From assembly GCF_013031245.1 (NCBI RefSeq), contig NZ_WPZL01000007.1, positions 1-64,000 on the forward strand: a DNA stretch of 64,000 nt, in the 5' to 3' direction. Each line of letters opens with the position of its first letter. Within the stretch, counting starts at the first letter, position 1. The notes under the pieces are model-generated. The model ran no database searches and was not told the DNA's origin. It was given only the letters and a program-made list of their open reading frames with translations. This stretch comes from Ruegeria lacuscaerulensis. GTDB lineage: Bacteria > Pseudomonadota > Alphaproteobacteria > Rhodobacterales > Rhodobacteraceae. The position numbers and the translations under genes are program-made. This document shows, one piece after another, positions 52,244 to 60,537 of the stretch.

Positions 52244-52837
52244 CTAGTTCTGATCCAGCGCTTGTGACGTTATCAGAGGAAAAAACTGCCCGCCGGACCA
52301 GACGCCGAACCAGCCTTCGTGATGGGTGCCGATATCGACGAGGCGGTAGAAACTCTTGCGGTCAATGCGCGCCTCCAGGTTGGCGCGAACCAATATGTAG
52401 GGCGAAGGTTCGTCCGTTTCCGGGCCGATAACAATCCGGATCGGGTGGTCCGGTCCCGCTATCGCCGTGTCGCCGACATGGGTCGTGAATGTCAGGGTCT
52501 GCGCCTCTTCTTCGCCCTGCGCGTCGAAATCAACCGCAACAAAAGGCGCGTCCTCAACGGTGATTCCCACCTTTTCGACCGGAGTCACAAGATAGAACTT
52601 GCCGTCTTCTTTCTTAAGAATTGAGGAAAAAAGCTTCACAAGCTCGAACCGGTTGATAGGCGACCCTAAATAACTCCATGAGCCATCTTTTGCGATCTTG
52701 ATGTCCAGATCGCCGCAAAACGGAGGATTCCACAGGTGTACAGGGGGTAAACCCCTGGTTTTGGCCGCTTTGACCGAAGCCGCCAGCCCGTCAGGCGAAG
52801 GGGTCACAGGTTTTTGTCCGCTCATTGCTTTTGCCAT
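52244..52837 (-). CDS. DUF1285 family protein
   Basis: A 197-residue cytoplasmic protein of the DUF1285 family. Family blocks are PPVHLWNPPFCGDLDIKIAKDGSWSYLGSPINR, LVKLFSSILKKEDGKFYLVTPVEKVGI, and RKSFYRLVDIG followed by GWFGVWSGGQFFPL. The function is unknown. It is divergent from the MoxR operon (52 bp), a neighbour pairing that may reflect joint regulation. AGAGG lies before the ATG, closer than usual. Confidence 0.87.
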   Translation of the reverse strand: MAKAMSGQKPVTPSPDGLAASVKAAKTRGLPPVHLWNPPFCGDLDIKIAKDGSWSYLGSPINRFELVKLFSSILKKEDGKFYLVTPVEKVGITVEDAPFVAVDFDAQGEEEAQTLTFTTHVGDTAIAGPDHPIRIVIGPETDEPSPYILVRANLEARIDRKSFYRLVDIGTHHEGWFGVWSGGQFFPLITSQALDQN

Positions 52838-52889
52838 TTCCTCTCAGCGCGATACACTTCAATCATAATAGTCCACGGAAGGGAAAGTC

Positions 52890-53897
52890 ATGACCGAACC
52901 TGCCGACCTCGTGTCCGAGATCGAAGCGCTGGAAAACAAGCTGCAAGAGGCCAAGTCCTCAATCACCCACCGCTTCATCGGACAGGAAAGGGTCGTGGAT
53001 CTGGCCTTGACCGCGTTGCTGTGTGGCGGTCATGCCCTGCTGATCGGATTGCCCGGTCTGGGCAAGACAAGATTGGTTGAGACATTGTCCACCGTGATGG
53101 GCTTGCACGGTAACCGCATTCAGTTCACGCCCGACCTGATGCCTGCCGATATTCTGGGCTCTGAAGTGCTGGACACAGCCGAAGATGGCAGCCGCCATTT
53201 CCGCTTCATTCCCGGCCCGATCTTTTGCGAACTGCTGATGGCGGATGAGATCAACCGCGCCAGCCCTCGAACGCAATCAGCTCTGTTGCAGGCGATGCAG
53301 GAACGCACGGTGACCGTTGCGGGCGAGGACCGTGCGCTGGATGAGCCGTTCCATGTGCTGGCCACGCAAAACCCGATCGAACAGGAAGGCACCTATCCGC
53401 TGCCCGAGGCGCAGCTGGACCGGTTCCTTGTACAGATCGATGTGGATTACCCGGACCGCCAGACCGAACGTGATATTCTGCTGGCCACGACAGGCGTCGA
53501 AGAAGAAGTGGCGCATCAGATTTTCACCAAAGAGGAATTGCTGGCCGCGCAGGTTCTGTTGCGCCGGATGCCGGTGGGGGAATCGGTGGTCGAGCTGATC
53601 CTCGATCTGGTCCGCGCCTTCCGCCCGGAAGAGCCGGGCGCGTCCGAGCGCGTCGCCGAAACGGTCGCCTGGGGTCCCGGCCCCCGCGCGGCGCAGGCGC
53701 TGATGATGACGGTGCGTGCCCGGGCGATGCTGCAAGGGCTTCTGGCGCCCAGTGCCGAGGACGTTCTGGATATGGCCCGCCCCGTCCTCAGCCACCGGAT
53801 GGCGCTGAACTTTGCGGCGCGGGCGCGTGGGGACAGCCTGGCTGACCTCATCGAAACCACCGCTGCCGGGTTGATCCGCACCGAGGTTGCGGCGTGA
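52890..53897 (+). CDS. moxR: MoxR-family AAA+ ATPase
   Basis: A 335-residue AAA+ protein. Walker A is IGLPGLGKTR (about residues 52-61), Walker B LLMADEINRASPRTQSALLQAMQE, then the sensor ATQNPIEQEGTYPLPEAQLDRF. MoxR ATPases act as chaperones for metal- or stress-related complexes, commonly with DUF58 and vWA proteins. It starts a four-gene operon; its stop overlaps the DUF58 start (GTGA). Confidence 0.93.
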   Translation: MTEPADLVSEIEALENKLQEAKSSITHRFIGQERVVDLALTALLCGGHALLIGLPGLGKTRLVETLSTVMGLHGNRIQFTPDLMPADILGSEVLDTAEDGSRHFRFIPGPIFCELLMADEINRASPRTQSALLQAMQERTVTVAGEDRALDEPFHVLATQNPIEQEGTYPLPEAQLDRFLVQIDVDYPDRQTERDILLATTGVEEEVAHQIFTKEELLAAQVLLRRMPVGESVVELILDLVRAFRPEEPGASERVAETVAWGPGPRAAQALMMTVRARAMLQGLLAPSAEDVLDMARPVLSHRMALNFAARARGDSLADLIETTAAGLIRTEVAA

Positions 53898-54769
53898 ATG
53901 CCGCGCTGACCCTTCGTGAAAGATCCGAGGCCGAGGCGTCACGGCTGCCGCCCCTTTTGGCGCGGGCCGAGCATCTGGCGGGAACCGTTCTGCTGGGCGA
54001 TCACGGGCGGCGACGCTCGGGCCTTGGCGATGATTTCTGGCAATACCGCCCCGCGCAGATCGGTGACAGCCGCCGGATGATAGACCACCGGCGATCCGCT
54101 CGCGGGGATCAGCAGTTTGTACGTGAGCGCGAATGGCAGATCGCGCAATCGGTGATGCTGTGGGTCGATCAGGGTGCCTCGATGCGCTTTGCCTCCAACA
54201 AGTCACTGGCCACCAAGGCCGACCGGGCACGTCTGTTGGGGCTTGCCACCGCTATTCTTCTGGTGCGAGGCGGAGAGCGTGTTGGCCTGACCGGAACAAC
54301 TCTGCCGCCCCGGCGCGGTAACGCTCAGATCATCCGGCTGGCGGAAGCCTGGTCCGAAGACGCTGATCCGGACTATTCGCCGCCGGAACACCGCGCCATG
54401 ATCCCTCACGCACGCGCCGTGTTCATTTCCGATTTTCTCGGCTCCCTGGATGAGGTTGAACTGGCCCTGACCAAAGCTGCCGATCGGGGTGTGCGAGGGG
54501 TGCTGCTGCAGGTACTGGACCCCGGTGAGGAGACATTCCCCTATCGGGGCCGCACCATTTTTGAAAGCGTCGGAGGGTCTGTCCGGCATGAAACACTGAA
54601 GGCCGGAGATTTGCGCGGCCGCTATCTGGACCGGCTCGCTGAACGCAAGGATGCGCTGACGCAACTGTGCCGCGCAACTGGGTGGCAGCTGGGTCTGCAT
54701 CATACCGGTGACAGTGCACAAGCGGCTTTGTTGTGGCTCTATCGGGCGCTGGACGGGGGGACGGTATGA
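53894..54769 (+). CDS. DUF58 domain protein
   Basis: A 291-residue protein of the DUF58 family, which is the usual MoxR partner. The family signature is GRRRSGLGDDFWQYRPAQIGDSRRMIDHRRSARGDQQFVREREW, which corresponds to the conserved YxxGDxxRxIDW block. The C-terminal half has a vWA-like fold (AVFISDFLGSLDEVELALTKAADRGVRGVLLQVLDPGE). The start is GTG at 53894 and overlaps moxR. Four-nt overlap with the next gene too. Confidence 0.88.
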   Translation: MNAALTLRERSEAEASRLPPLLARAEHLAGTVLLGDHGRRRSGLGDDFWQYRPAQIGDSRRMIDHRRSARGDQQFVREREWQIAQSVMLWVDQGASMRFASNKSLATKADRARLLGLATAILLVRGGERVGLTGTTLPPRRGNAQIIRLAEAWSEDADPDYSPPEHRAMIPHARAVFISDFLGSLDEVELALTKAADRGVRGVLLQVLDPGEETFPYRGRTIFESVGGSVRHETLKAGDLRGRYLDRLAERKDALTQLCRATGWQLGLHHTGDSAQAALLWLYRALDGGTV

Positions 54770-57528
54770 CGGTTCTTGCGGGCATCGGCTTTACCGCGCC
54801 CTGGGTGTTGCTGGGACTGCTGACCCTGCCGATCCTGTGGCTGATCCTGCGCGCCGTGCCACCGGCGCCGATCCGGCGGTTGTTCCCGGCGGTGACGCTG
54901 CTGCTGGGGCTGAAAGATGACGAGAGCGTTTCTGATCGCACCCCATGGTGGTTGTTGTTGCTTCGGATGCTGGCAGCGGCGGCGATCATCATCGGGCTGG
55001 CCGGGCCGGTTCTGAACCCTTCGCGGGATGAGTCCGGCTCCGGGCCGTTATTGCTGGTGCTGGATGCCAGCTGGGCGGGGGGCACACGGTGGTCGACAAC
55101 GTTGGACCAGATCAACGCACAACTGACCGAGGCCGGACGGGCAGGCCGAACGGTTGCGATCCTTAGCCTGACCGAGCCCGAAACACCCGTCTTTCAGGCC
55201 GCCGAAGCCTGGCGCGGGCGTTTGCCGGGCCTGACACCGACTCCGTGGCAGCCGACGGGTGAGCAGATTGATCTGGCTCTGGCCGCGGTGAGTCAGGTGG
55301 AAGGAGGCTTTGACACTCATTGGTTCAGTGACCGCCTGGAATATGGCGGGCACGAAGGGGTTCTGGCCGCGCTGCAATCCCGTGGTGGTGTGACGGTGTA
55401 TCAGTCCCCCGCGCCGGTTGTTGCGATCCTTCCTGCCGCCTATCAGGACGGGGTTATCCAACTGGCGGCCCAACGGGCAGTTCCCGGCCCGGCCACACGT
55501 ATCACGGTGCTGGCACAGGGCCGTGATCCGGCCGGGGCCATGCGGGTTCTGCAATCGACTGAGATAGAGTTCGCAAGCGGCGACACACAGGCTCAGGTTG
55601 AGCTGGCCCTGCCGTCCGAAATGCGCGCCCGCATCACACGATTCGAAATTCAGGGCCAGCGATCAGCCGGGGCGGTGACGCTGACCGATGACAGCCTGCG
55701 CCGACGGGAGGTCGCGCTGATCGCGGGAACGCTCAACCGCGAAGGGTTGGAGTTGCTGTCCCCGTTGCACTACCTGACGCAGGTTCTGGTCCCTACGGCC
55801 GATTTCGTTGAAGGTGGCCTGCTCGAGGTGCTGCCCGCCAACCCCGACGTGATCGTGCTGGCTGATGTGGCGAAACTGTCTGAGCCCGAGCAGATCGCAT
55901 TGGTAGAATGGGTCGAACAGGGCGGGCTGCTGCTGCGCTTTGCCGGGCCGCGCATGGCCGCCAGCGATCTGGGCCGGGATGCCGAGGATGTTTTACTTCC
56001 CGTCCGTCTGCGCAGCGGTGGCCGTTCGGTCGGCGGCGCGATGAGCTGGGGTGAGGCTAAGGGGCTGGCGCCCTTCCCGGAGAACTCTCCTTTCTATGGG
56101 TTGCAGGTGCCGGATGACGTGACTGTCACCACGCAGGTCATGGCGCAACCGGACCCTAACCTGGCGGATCGGGTGATTGCGTCGCTGTCCGATGGTACCC
56201 CTCTGGTGACGCGCAAGGCGCTGGGGCTGGGGCAGGTGGTGCTGTTCCACGTGACGGCGGATGCGGAGTGGTCCAGCCTTCCCCTGTCGGGACTGTTTGT
56301 TGAAATGCTGGACCGGCTGGCCGTGGCCTCTGCCGCGAAATCCCGACAGGTGTCCCAATTGCAGGGCACCACGTGGGAACCGATTCAAGTCATGGACGGT
56401 TTCGGTACCTTGTCCGACGCAGGCAATCTGGCTGGGGTGGACGGGGGTGAGCTGGTGTCCGGGACAATCGGTCCTGACTTGCGGCCTGGTCTTTATGAAA
56501 GTGGCAAGCAGAAACTGGCGCTGAACGTTCTGTCTGAGAACGCGGTGCTCAGCCCGGCGGTTTGGCCCGCAGACGTTCCGATCAAGGGGCAAGAGGTGAA
56601 TTCGGAGACGCCCATCGGGGGCATTCTGCTCAGCATTGCATTGATTCTGCTGACCGTTGACGTAATTGCATCGCTGGCTCTGTCTGGACGGCTTGGCTTG
56701 GCCAAGGCTGCAGCGGTCGTCTTGGGCGCCATGCTGCTGGTGCCCGAGGCGCAAGCGCAAACACCCGAGGATACAGAATTCGCGCTGAACGCCACCAAAG
56801 AGCTGGTCCTCGCCCATGTGCTGACGGGCGACCGGCAGGTCGACGATGTAGCCGGGGCAGGGATGCGCGGGTTGTCACAGACGCTTTTCTACCGCACTTC
56901 GGTCGAACCTTCAGATCCGATCGGGGTCGATCTGGAACGCGATGAGCTGGCGTTCTTCCCGTTACTCTATTGGCCGATCACGCCGGACCAGCCGCAGCCT
57001 TCGGTTGAGGCTTACGCCAAGCTCAACGCTTACCTGCGGTCGGGGGGGATGATCCTGTTTGACACGCGCGATGCCGATGTGGCCCGGTTCGGCGCCGCAA
57101 GCCCAAACGGGCGCAAGCTGCAACAACTGGCAGCACCGCTGAATATCCCAGCATTAGAGCCTGTTCCCCGTGATCATGTTCTGACCCGGACTTTCTATTT
57201 GTTGCAGGATTTTCCGGGCCGCTATGCAGGCACGGAGATTTGGGTCGAGGCCGCGCCTTTGGACGCTGAGCAGATCGAGGGGATGCCTTTCCGCAATCTC
57301 AACGACAACGTGACGCCGGTGGTGATTGGTGGCAATGACTGGGCCTCTGCCTGGGCCGTGGATCGCAATGGGCAGTCGTTGCTACCGGTGGGGCGCGGCT
57401 ATGCCGGGGAGCGTCAGCGCGAATTGGCCAGTCGTTTCGGGGTCAATCTGGTCATGCACGTGCTGACCGGGAATTACAAATCCGATCAGGTTCACGTGCC
57501 TGCTCTGCTGGACAGGTTGGGACAATGA
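54766..57528 (+). CDS. Large membrane protein, BatA N-terminus and DUF4159 C-terminus
   Basis: A 920-residue protein. The N-terminus (residues 1-90) has the aerotolerance BatA-type pair of helices (FTAPWVLLGLLTLPILWLILRAVPP, then LLLLRMLAAAAIIIGLAGPVLNP). The middle carries a vWA-like region and a glutamine-amidotransferase-like segment. A transmembrane helix near residues 625-645 precedes the periplasmic DUF4159 domain (from about 680), containing LFYRTSVEPSDPIGVDLERDELAFFPLLYWPI and GGMILFDTRDAD. Function unknown; the operon resembles aerotolerance clusters. It overlaps both neighbours by 4 nt. Confidence 0.88.
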   Translation: MTVLAGIGFTAPWVLLGLLTLPILWLILRAVPPAPIRRLFPAVTLLLGLKDDESVSDRTPWWLLLLRMLAAAAIIIGLAGPVLNPSRDESGSGPLLLVLDASWAGGTRWSTTLDQINAQLTEAGRAGRTVAILSLTEPETPVFQAAEAWRGRLPGLTPTPWQPTGEQIDLALAAVSQVEGGFDTHWFSDRLEYGGHEGVLAALQSRGGVTVYQSPAPVVAILPAAYQDGVIQLAAQRAVPGPATRITVLAQGRDPAGAMRVLQSTEIEFASGDTQAQVELALPSEMRARITRFEIQGQRSAGAVTLTDDSLRRREVALIAGTLNREGLELLSPLHYLTQVLVPTADFVEGGLLEVLPANPDVIVLADVAKLSEPEQIALVEWVEQGGLLLRFAGPRMAASDLGRDAEDVLLPVRLRSGGRSVGGAMSWGEAKGLAPFPENSPFYGLQVPDDVTVTTQVMAQPDPNLADRVIASLSDGTPLVTRKALGLGQVVLFHVTADAEWSSLPLSGLFVEMLDRLAVASAAKSRQVSQLQGTTWEPIQVMDGFGTLSDAGNLAGVDGGELVSGTIGPDLRPGLYESGKQKLALNVLSENAVLSPAVWPADVPIKGQEVNSETPIGGILLSIALILLTVDVIASLALSGRLGLAKAAAVVLGAMLLVPEAQAQTPEDTEFALNATKELVLAHVLTGDRQVDDVAGAGMRGLSQTLFYRTSVEPSDPIGVDLERDELAFFPLLYWPITPDQPQPSVEAYAKLNAYLRSGGMILFDTRDADVARFGAASPNGRKLQQLAAPLNIPALEPVPRDHVLTRTFYLLQDFPGRYAGTEIWVEAAPLDAEQIEGMPFRNLNDNVTPVVIGGNDWASAWAVDRNGQSLLPVGRGYAGERQRELASRFGVNLVMHVLTGNYKSDQVHVPALLDRLGQ

Positions 57529-59567
57529 CAGGAACCGTCATATTCGATCCGCTGATACCGTGGCCAGTTCTGGCCATCGTGGCCGCAATTGCGGTTGGCG
57601 GAGTCGTGCTGGCCCTGTGGCGCGGTCTGTCGGGCTGGGCACTGCGCGGGTTGGCTGCTTTGGTTGTCATCGCGGCGCTGTCAGGGCCGGTTTATCAGGT
57701 CGAGGATCGCGCGCCGCTGACCGATATCGTTTTGTTGATCGAGGATGAAAGCGCCAGCCAAACCCTCTCGGACCGGGCGGATCAGACCACCCAGGCCGCC
57801 GATGAACTGGCCGCCGTCATCGAAACCCGCGACAACACCGAACTGCGCCGTATCCGCGTAGGGGACGGAGACGGAGACGAAGGCACGCAAGTCATGGCGG
57901 CGCTGAACGCCGCGCTGGCGGAAGAGCCGCGCGCGCGCATTGCAGGCATTCTGGTGGTGTCGGATGGCATTGTGCACGATATCGATCAGGCTCCCGATCT
58001 ACCCGCGCCGATGCACTTGTTGCAGACCGGGCGCGCCGCGGATTGGGACCGCCGCCTGATCGTCCGCAACGCTCCCGCGTTCGCCATTATCGATGAGCCG
58101 GTCACCCTGACCCTGCGGGTCGAGGACAGTGGCGCCGCGCCCGCTGGGGCGGCTTCTGCACCCCTTGAGATTTCGGTGGACGGGGCCGAGTCCGAAAGTT
58201 TCAATATTCCCATCGGCGTTGATGTTGAATTGCCTATCACGTTGCCCCATGGCGGGCGCAACGTCATTCAGTTCACCGTACCGCAGGCCGAGGGCGAGCT
58301 GACGGACCGCAATAACACCGCGCTGATCCAGATGAACGGGGTACGCGACAGGCTGCGCGTGCTGTTAGTCTCGGGCGAGCCGCACCCGGGCGGGCGAACA
58401 TGGCGCAACCTGCTGAAATCCGACAGCTCAGTCGATCTGGTGCATTTCACCATTCTGCGCCCGCCCGAAAAGCAGGACGGGGTGCCGGTGGACGAGCTTT
58501 CACTGATCGCCTTCCCGACGCGCGAGCTGTTTCTGGAAAAGATCAATGATTTCGACCTGATCATCTTTGATCGCTACAAGCGCCGCGGCATCCTGCCCGC
58601 GATCTATCTGGACAACGTCACCAACTATATCAACGAAGGCGGCGCGGTGCTGATTGCTGCCGGTCCGGATTTTGCTTCAGCCGACAGTATTTTCCGCTCG
58701 CCTTTGGCGCCAATCCTGCCCGCGCAGCCGACGGCGCGCGTGATCGAGGAACGTTTTGTCCCCATGGTTACCGACCTTGGCCACCGCCATCCGGTGACGA
58801 CGAACCTTGGCGACTCTGAAGACTGGGGCGCGTGGCTGCGCCAGATCGACGTGAAACACCGCACGGGTGAGTTGTTGATGACCGGCGTGGATGAGCGGCC
58901 GCTGCTGGTACTGGATCGCGTCGGCGAGGGGCGCGTGGCGCTGCTGGCCTCGGACCACGCCTGGCTGTGGAGCCGGGGGTTCGAAGGCGGTGGCCCGCAG
59001 CTGGAACTGCTGCGCCGGCTGGCCCATTGGATGATGAAAGAACCGGAGCTTGAGGAAGAGGCACTTTGGGCCGAAGCCAATGGGCAGATCATGCGCATCA
59101 TTCGCCAGACGCTTGAGGACGAGGTCGGGCCAGTAACCGTGACCCGCCCGAACGGTGAAACGCACGAGATCATGTTGAACGAAGTCAGCCCGGGCCGGTT
59201 CGAAGCGCAGTATTTCGGGCCGGAGATCGGTCTGTACCGTTTACAGGAGGGTGAGCAATCGGCGGTGATCGGGCTGGGACCTGCTGCACCGAAAGAATTC
59301 GAACGCACCATTGCGACCGGTGGAGTTCTTCAACCCGTGCTGGCCGAAATGCGCGGCGGCGTCATTCGATTGGAGGACGGTCTGCCCTCAATCCGCAACG
59401 TACGCGCCGGACGTCCGGCTGCGGGGCGGGGCTGGGTCGGCCTGACGCCGCGCAATGCCTATGAAACGCGTGACGTTACCCAAGCCGGTCTGCTGCCGCC
59501 TTGGCTGGTGCTTTTGCTGGCGGGCGGTTTCCTGCTAAGCGGTTGGCTGCGCGAAGGGCGGCGCTGA
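57525..59567 (+). CDS. Large membrane protein with amidotransferase-like domain
   Basis: A 680-residue protein, last of the MoxR operon. Two N-terminal helices (WPVLAIVAAIAVGGVVLALW and LRGLAALVVIAALSGPVYQV) precede a vWA-like region (IVLLIEDESASQT). A class I glutamine-amidotransferase-like domain follows (LRVLLVSGEPHPGGRTWRNLLKS, DLIIFDRYKRRG, GGAVLIAAGPDF). A C-terminal helix (LPPWLVLLLAGGFLLSGWLREGRR) ends it. The glutaminase Cys is not evident, so the domain may be catalytically inactive. The stop abuts the convergent hydratase-like stop with no gap. Confidence 0.85.
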   Translation: MTGTVIFDPLIPWPVLAIVAAIAVGGVVLALWRGLSGWALRGLAALVVIAALSGPVYQVEDRAPLTDIVLLIEDESASQTLSDRADQTTQAADELAAVIETRDNTELRRIRVGDGDGDEGTQVMAALNAALAEEPRARIAGILVVSDGIVHDIDQAPDLPAPMHLLQTGRAADWDRRLIVRNAPAFAIIDEPVTLTLRVEDSGAAPAGAASAPLEISVDGAESESFNIPIGVDVELPITLPHGGRNVIQFTVPQAEGELTDRNNTALIQMNGVRDRLRVLLVSGEPHPGGRTWRNLLKSDSSVDLVHFTILRPPEKQDGVPVDELSLIAFPTRELFLEKINDFDLIIFDRYKRRGILPAIYLDNVTNYINEGGAVLIAAGPDFASADSIFRSPLAPILPAQPTARVIEERFVPMVTDLGHRHPVTTNLGDSEDWGAWLRQIDVKHRTGELLMTGVDERPLLVLDRVGEGRVALLASDHAWLWSRGFEGGGPQLELLRRLAHWMMKEPELEEEALWAEANGQIMRIIRQTLEDEVGPVTVTRPNGETHEIMLNEVSPGRFEAQYFGPEIGLYRLQEGEQSAVIGLGPAAPKEFERTIATGGVLQPVLAEMRGGVIRLEDGLPSIRNVRAGRPAAGRGWVGLTPRNAYETRDVTQAGLLPPWLVLLLAGGFLLSGWLREGRR

Positions 59568-60419
59568 TCACTCGAACTTTACGCTGACGGTCGGATTGCC
59601 AGGTAACCCCTCATAGGTAACGGATGCACCGCCCTTGCCTTTAGCGGGTGGAAAAAGCGGTCCGAAGGACCCGACCGAGATCAGGTCTCCGGGCTGGAAT
59701 TCGATTCCCTTGGACATCAGCCAAAGGGCCGCGTTGGCCGGATGCCCCAGAACCGCAACACCCGGTGCCTGCGCCAGAACCTCACTGTCCGCCGCGCTGA
59801 GCGTTACGGTCATGTCCGCCAGCGCCTGCACCATAGCAGCCGGGTCGGAAACAGGAATTTCAGAGCCTAACACACCAAGTTTCGGCGCGACGCCTATGGC
59901 CGTCAGGGTGACTGGTGTAATCGGCTCGCCCTCGGCAAGGGTCAGATCGGGCAGTTCGATGAAGGGGCGGACGACGGATATGCTCGCCATCACCTCCACC
60001 GGTGTTGTAGCCTGATTGATCCGCGCGTCACCGACCACAAGCACAAGATCGGCCTCAAAGACCGGCCGCGCGCCCCATGGTGATGGAATGGTGGCTCCAT
60101 CCTCCAGCATCATGTCACGAAAAAGGACACCCTGAACTGGTTCAGACGCACCGAACCGCTCCTGCGCGGGTGTGCTGGTCAGACCGGCCTTGTAGCCGAC
60201 CACCGGACCTAAATGCGGCTCTAACGCATGGATTAATTTGGCCTGCGTGCACAGCGCGTCCTCCATGCTGCCTCCCGTGGACAGGGCGGCTGTGGGTGTG
60301 CCCTTCAAATAATCCTGCACGAAACGGTCGATCTGGGCATCAGAGGCGCAGTCCGCCGCTGCCTGTTGGGTGCATAGTACAATGGCGCAAAGTACTGAAA
60401 AATAACGAATACATCGCAT
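59568..60419 (-). CDS. Exported 2-keto-4-pentenoate hydratase-like protein
   Basis: A 283-residue protein of the fumarylacetoacetase/MhpD family. Family positions: DRFVQDYLKGTPT, KLIHALEPHLGPVVGYKAGLTSTPAQERFG, GVLFRDMMLEDGATIP, FEADLVLVVGD and FIELPD with the metal-binding acids, GDLISVGSFGPLFPPAKG. The ATG at 60419 has GGAGG 6 nt upstream and begins a signal peptide (IRYFSVLCAIVLCTQQAAADC). Cytosolic MhpD has no such leader, so this is an exported variant. Substrate unknown. Confidence 0.83.
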   Translation of the reverse strand: MRCIRYFSVLCAIVLCTQQAAADCASDAQIDRFVQDYLKGTPTAALSTGGSMEDALCTQAKLIHALEPHLGPVVGYKAGLTSTPAQERFGASEPVQGVLFRDMMLEDGATIPSPWGARPVFEADLVLVVGDARINQATTPVEVMASISVVRPFIELPDLTLAEGEPITPVTLTAIGVAPKLGVLGSEIPVSDPAAMVQALADMTVTLSAADSEVLAQAPGVAVLGHPANAALWLMSKGIEFQPGDLISVGSFGPLFPPAKGKGGASVTYEGLPGNPTVSVKFE

Positions 60420-60537
60420 TGCAAACCTCCGTTTCGCGGCGAACTCTGACATGGGCGTCGATCTAAAGGCAACGGCTTAAACACTTTTTCACGCTCTGTC
60501 CGGATGCTGGGCGCGGATTACTCCGGGGTCACCAAAA

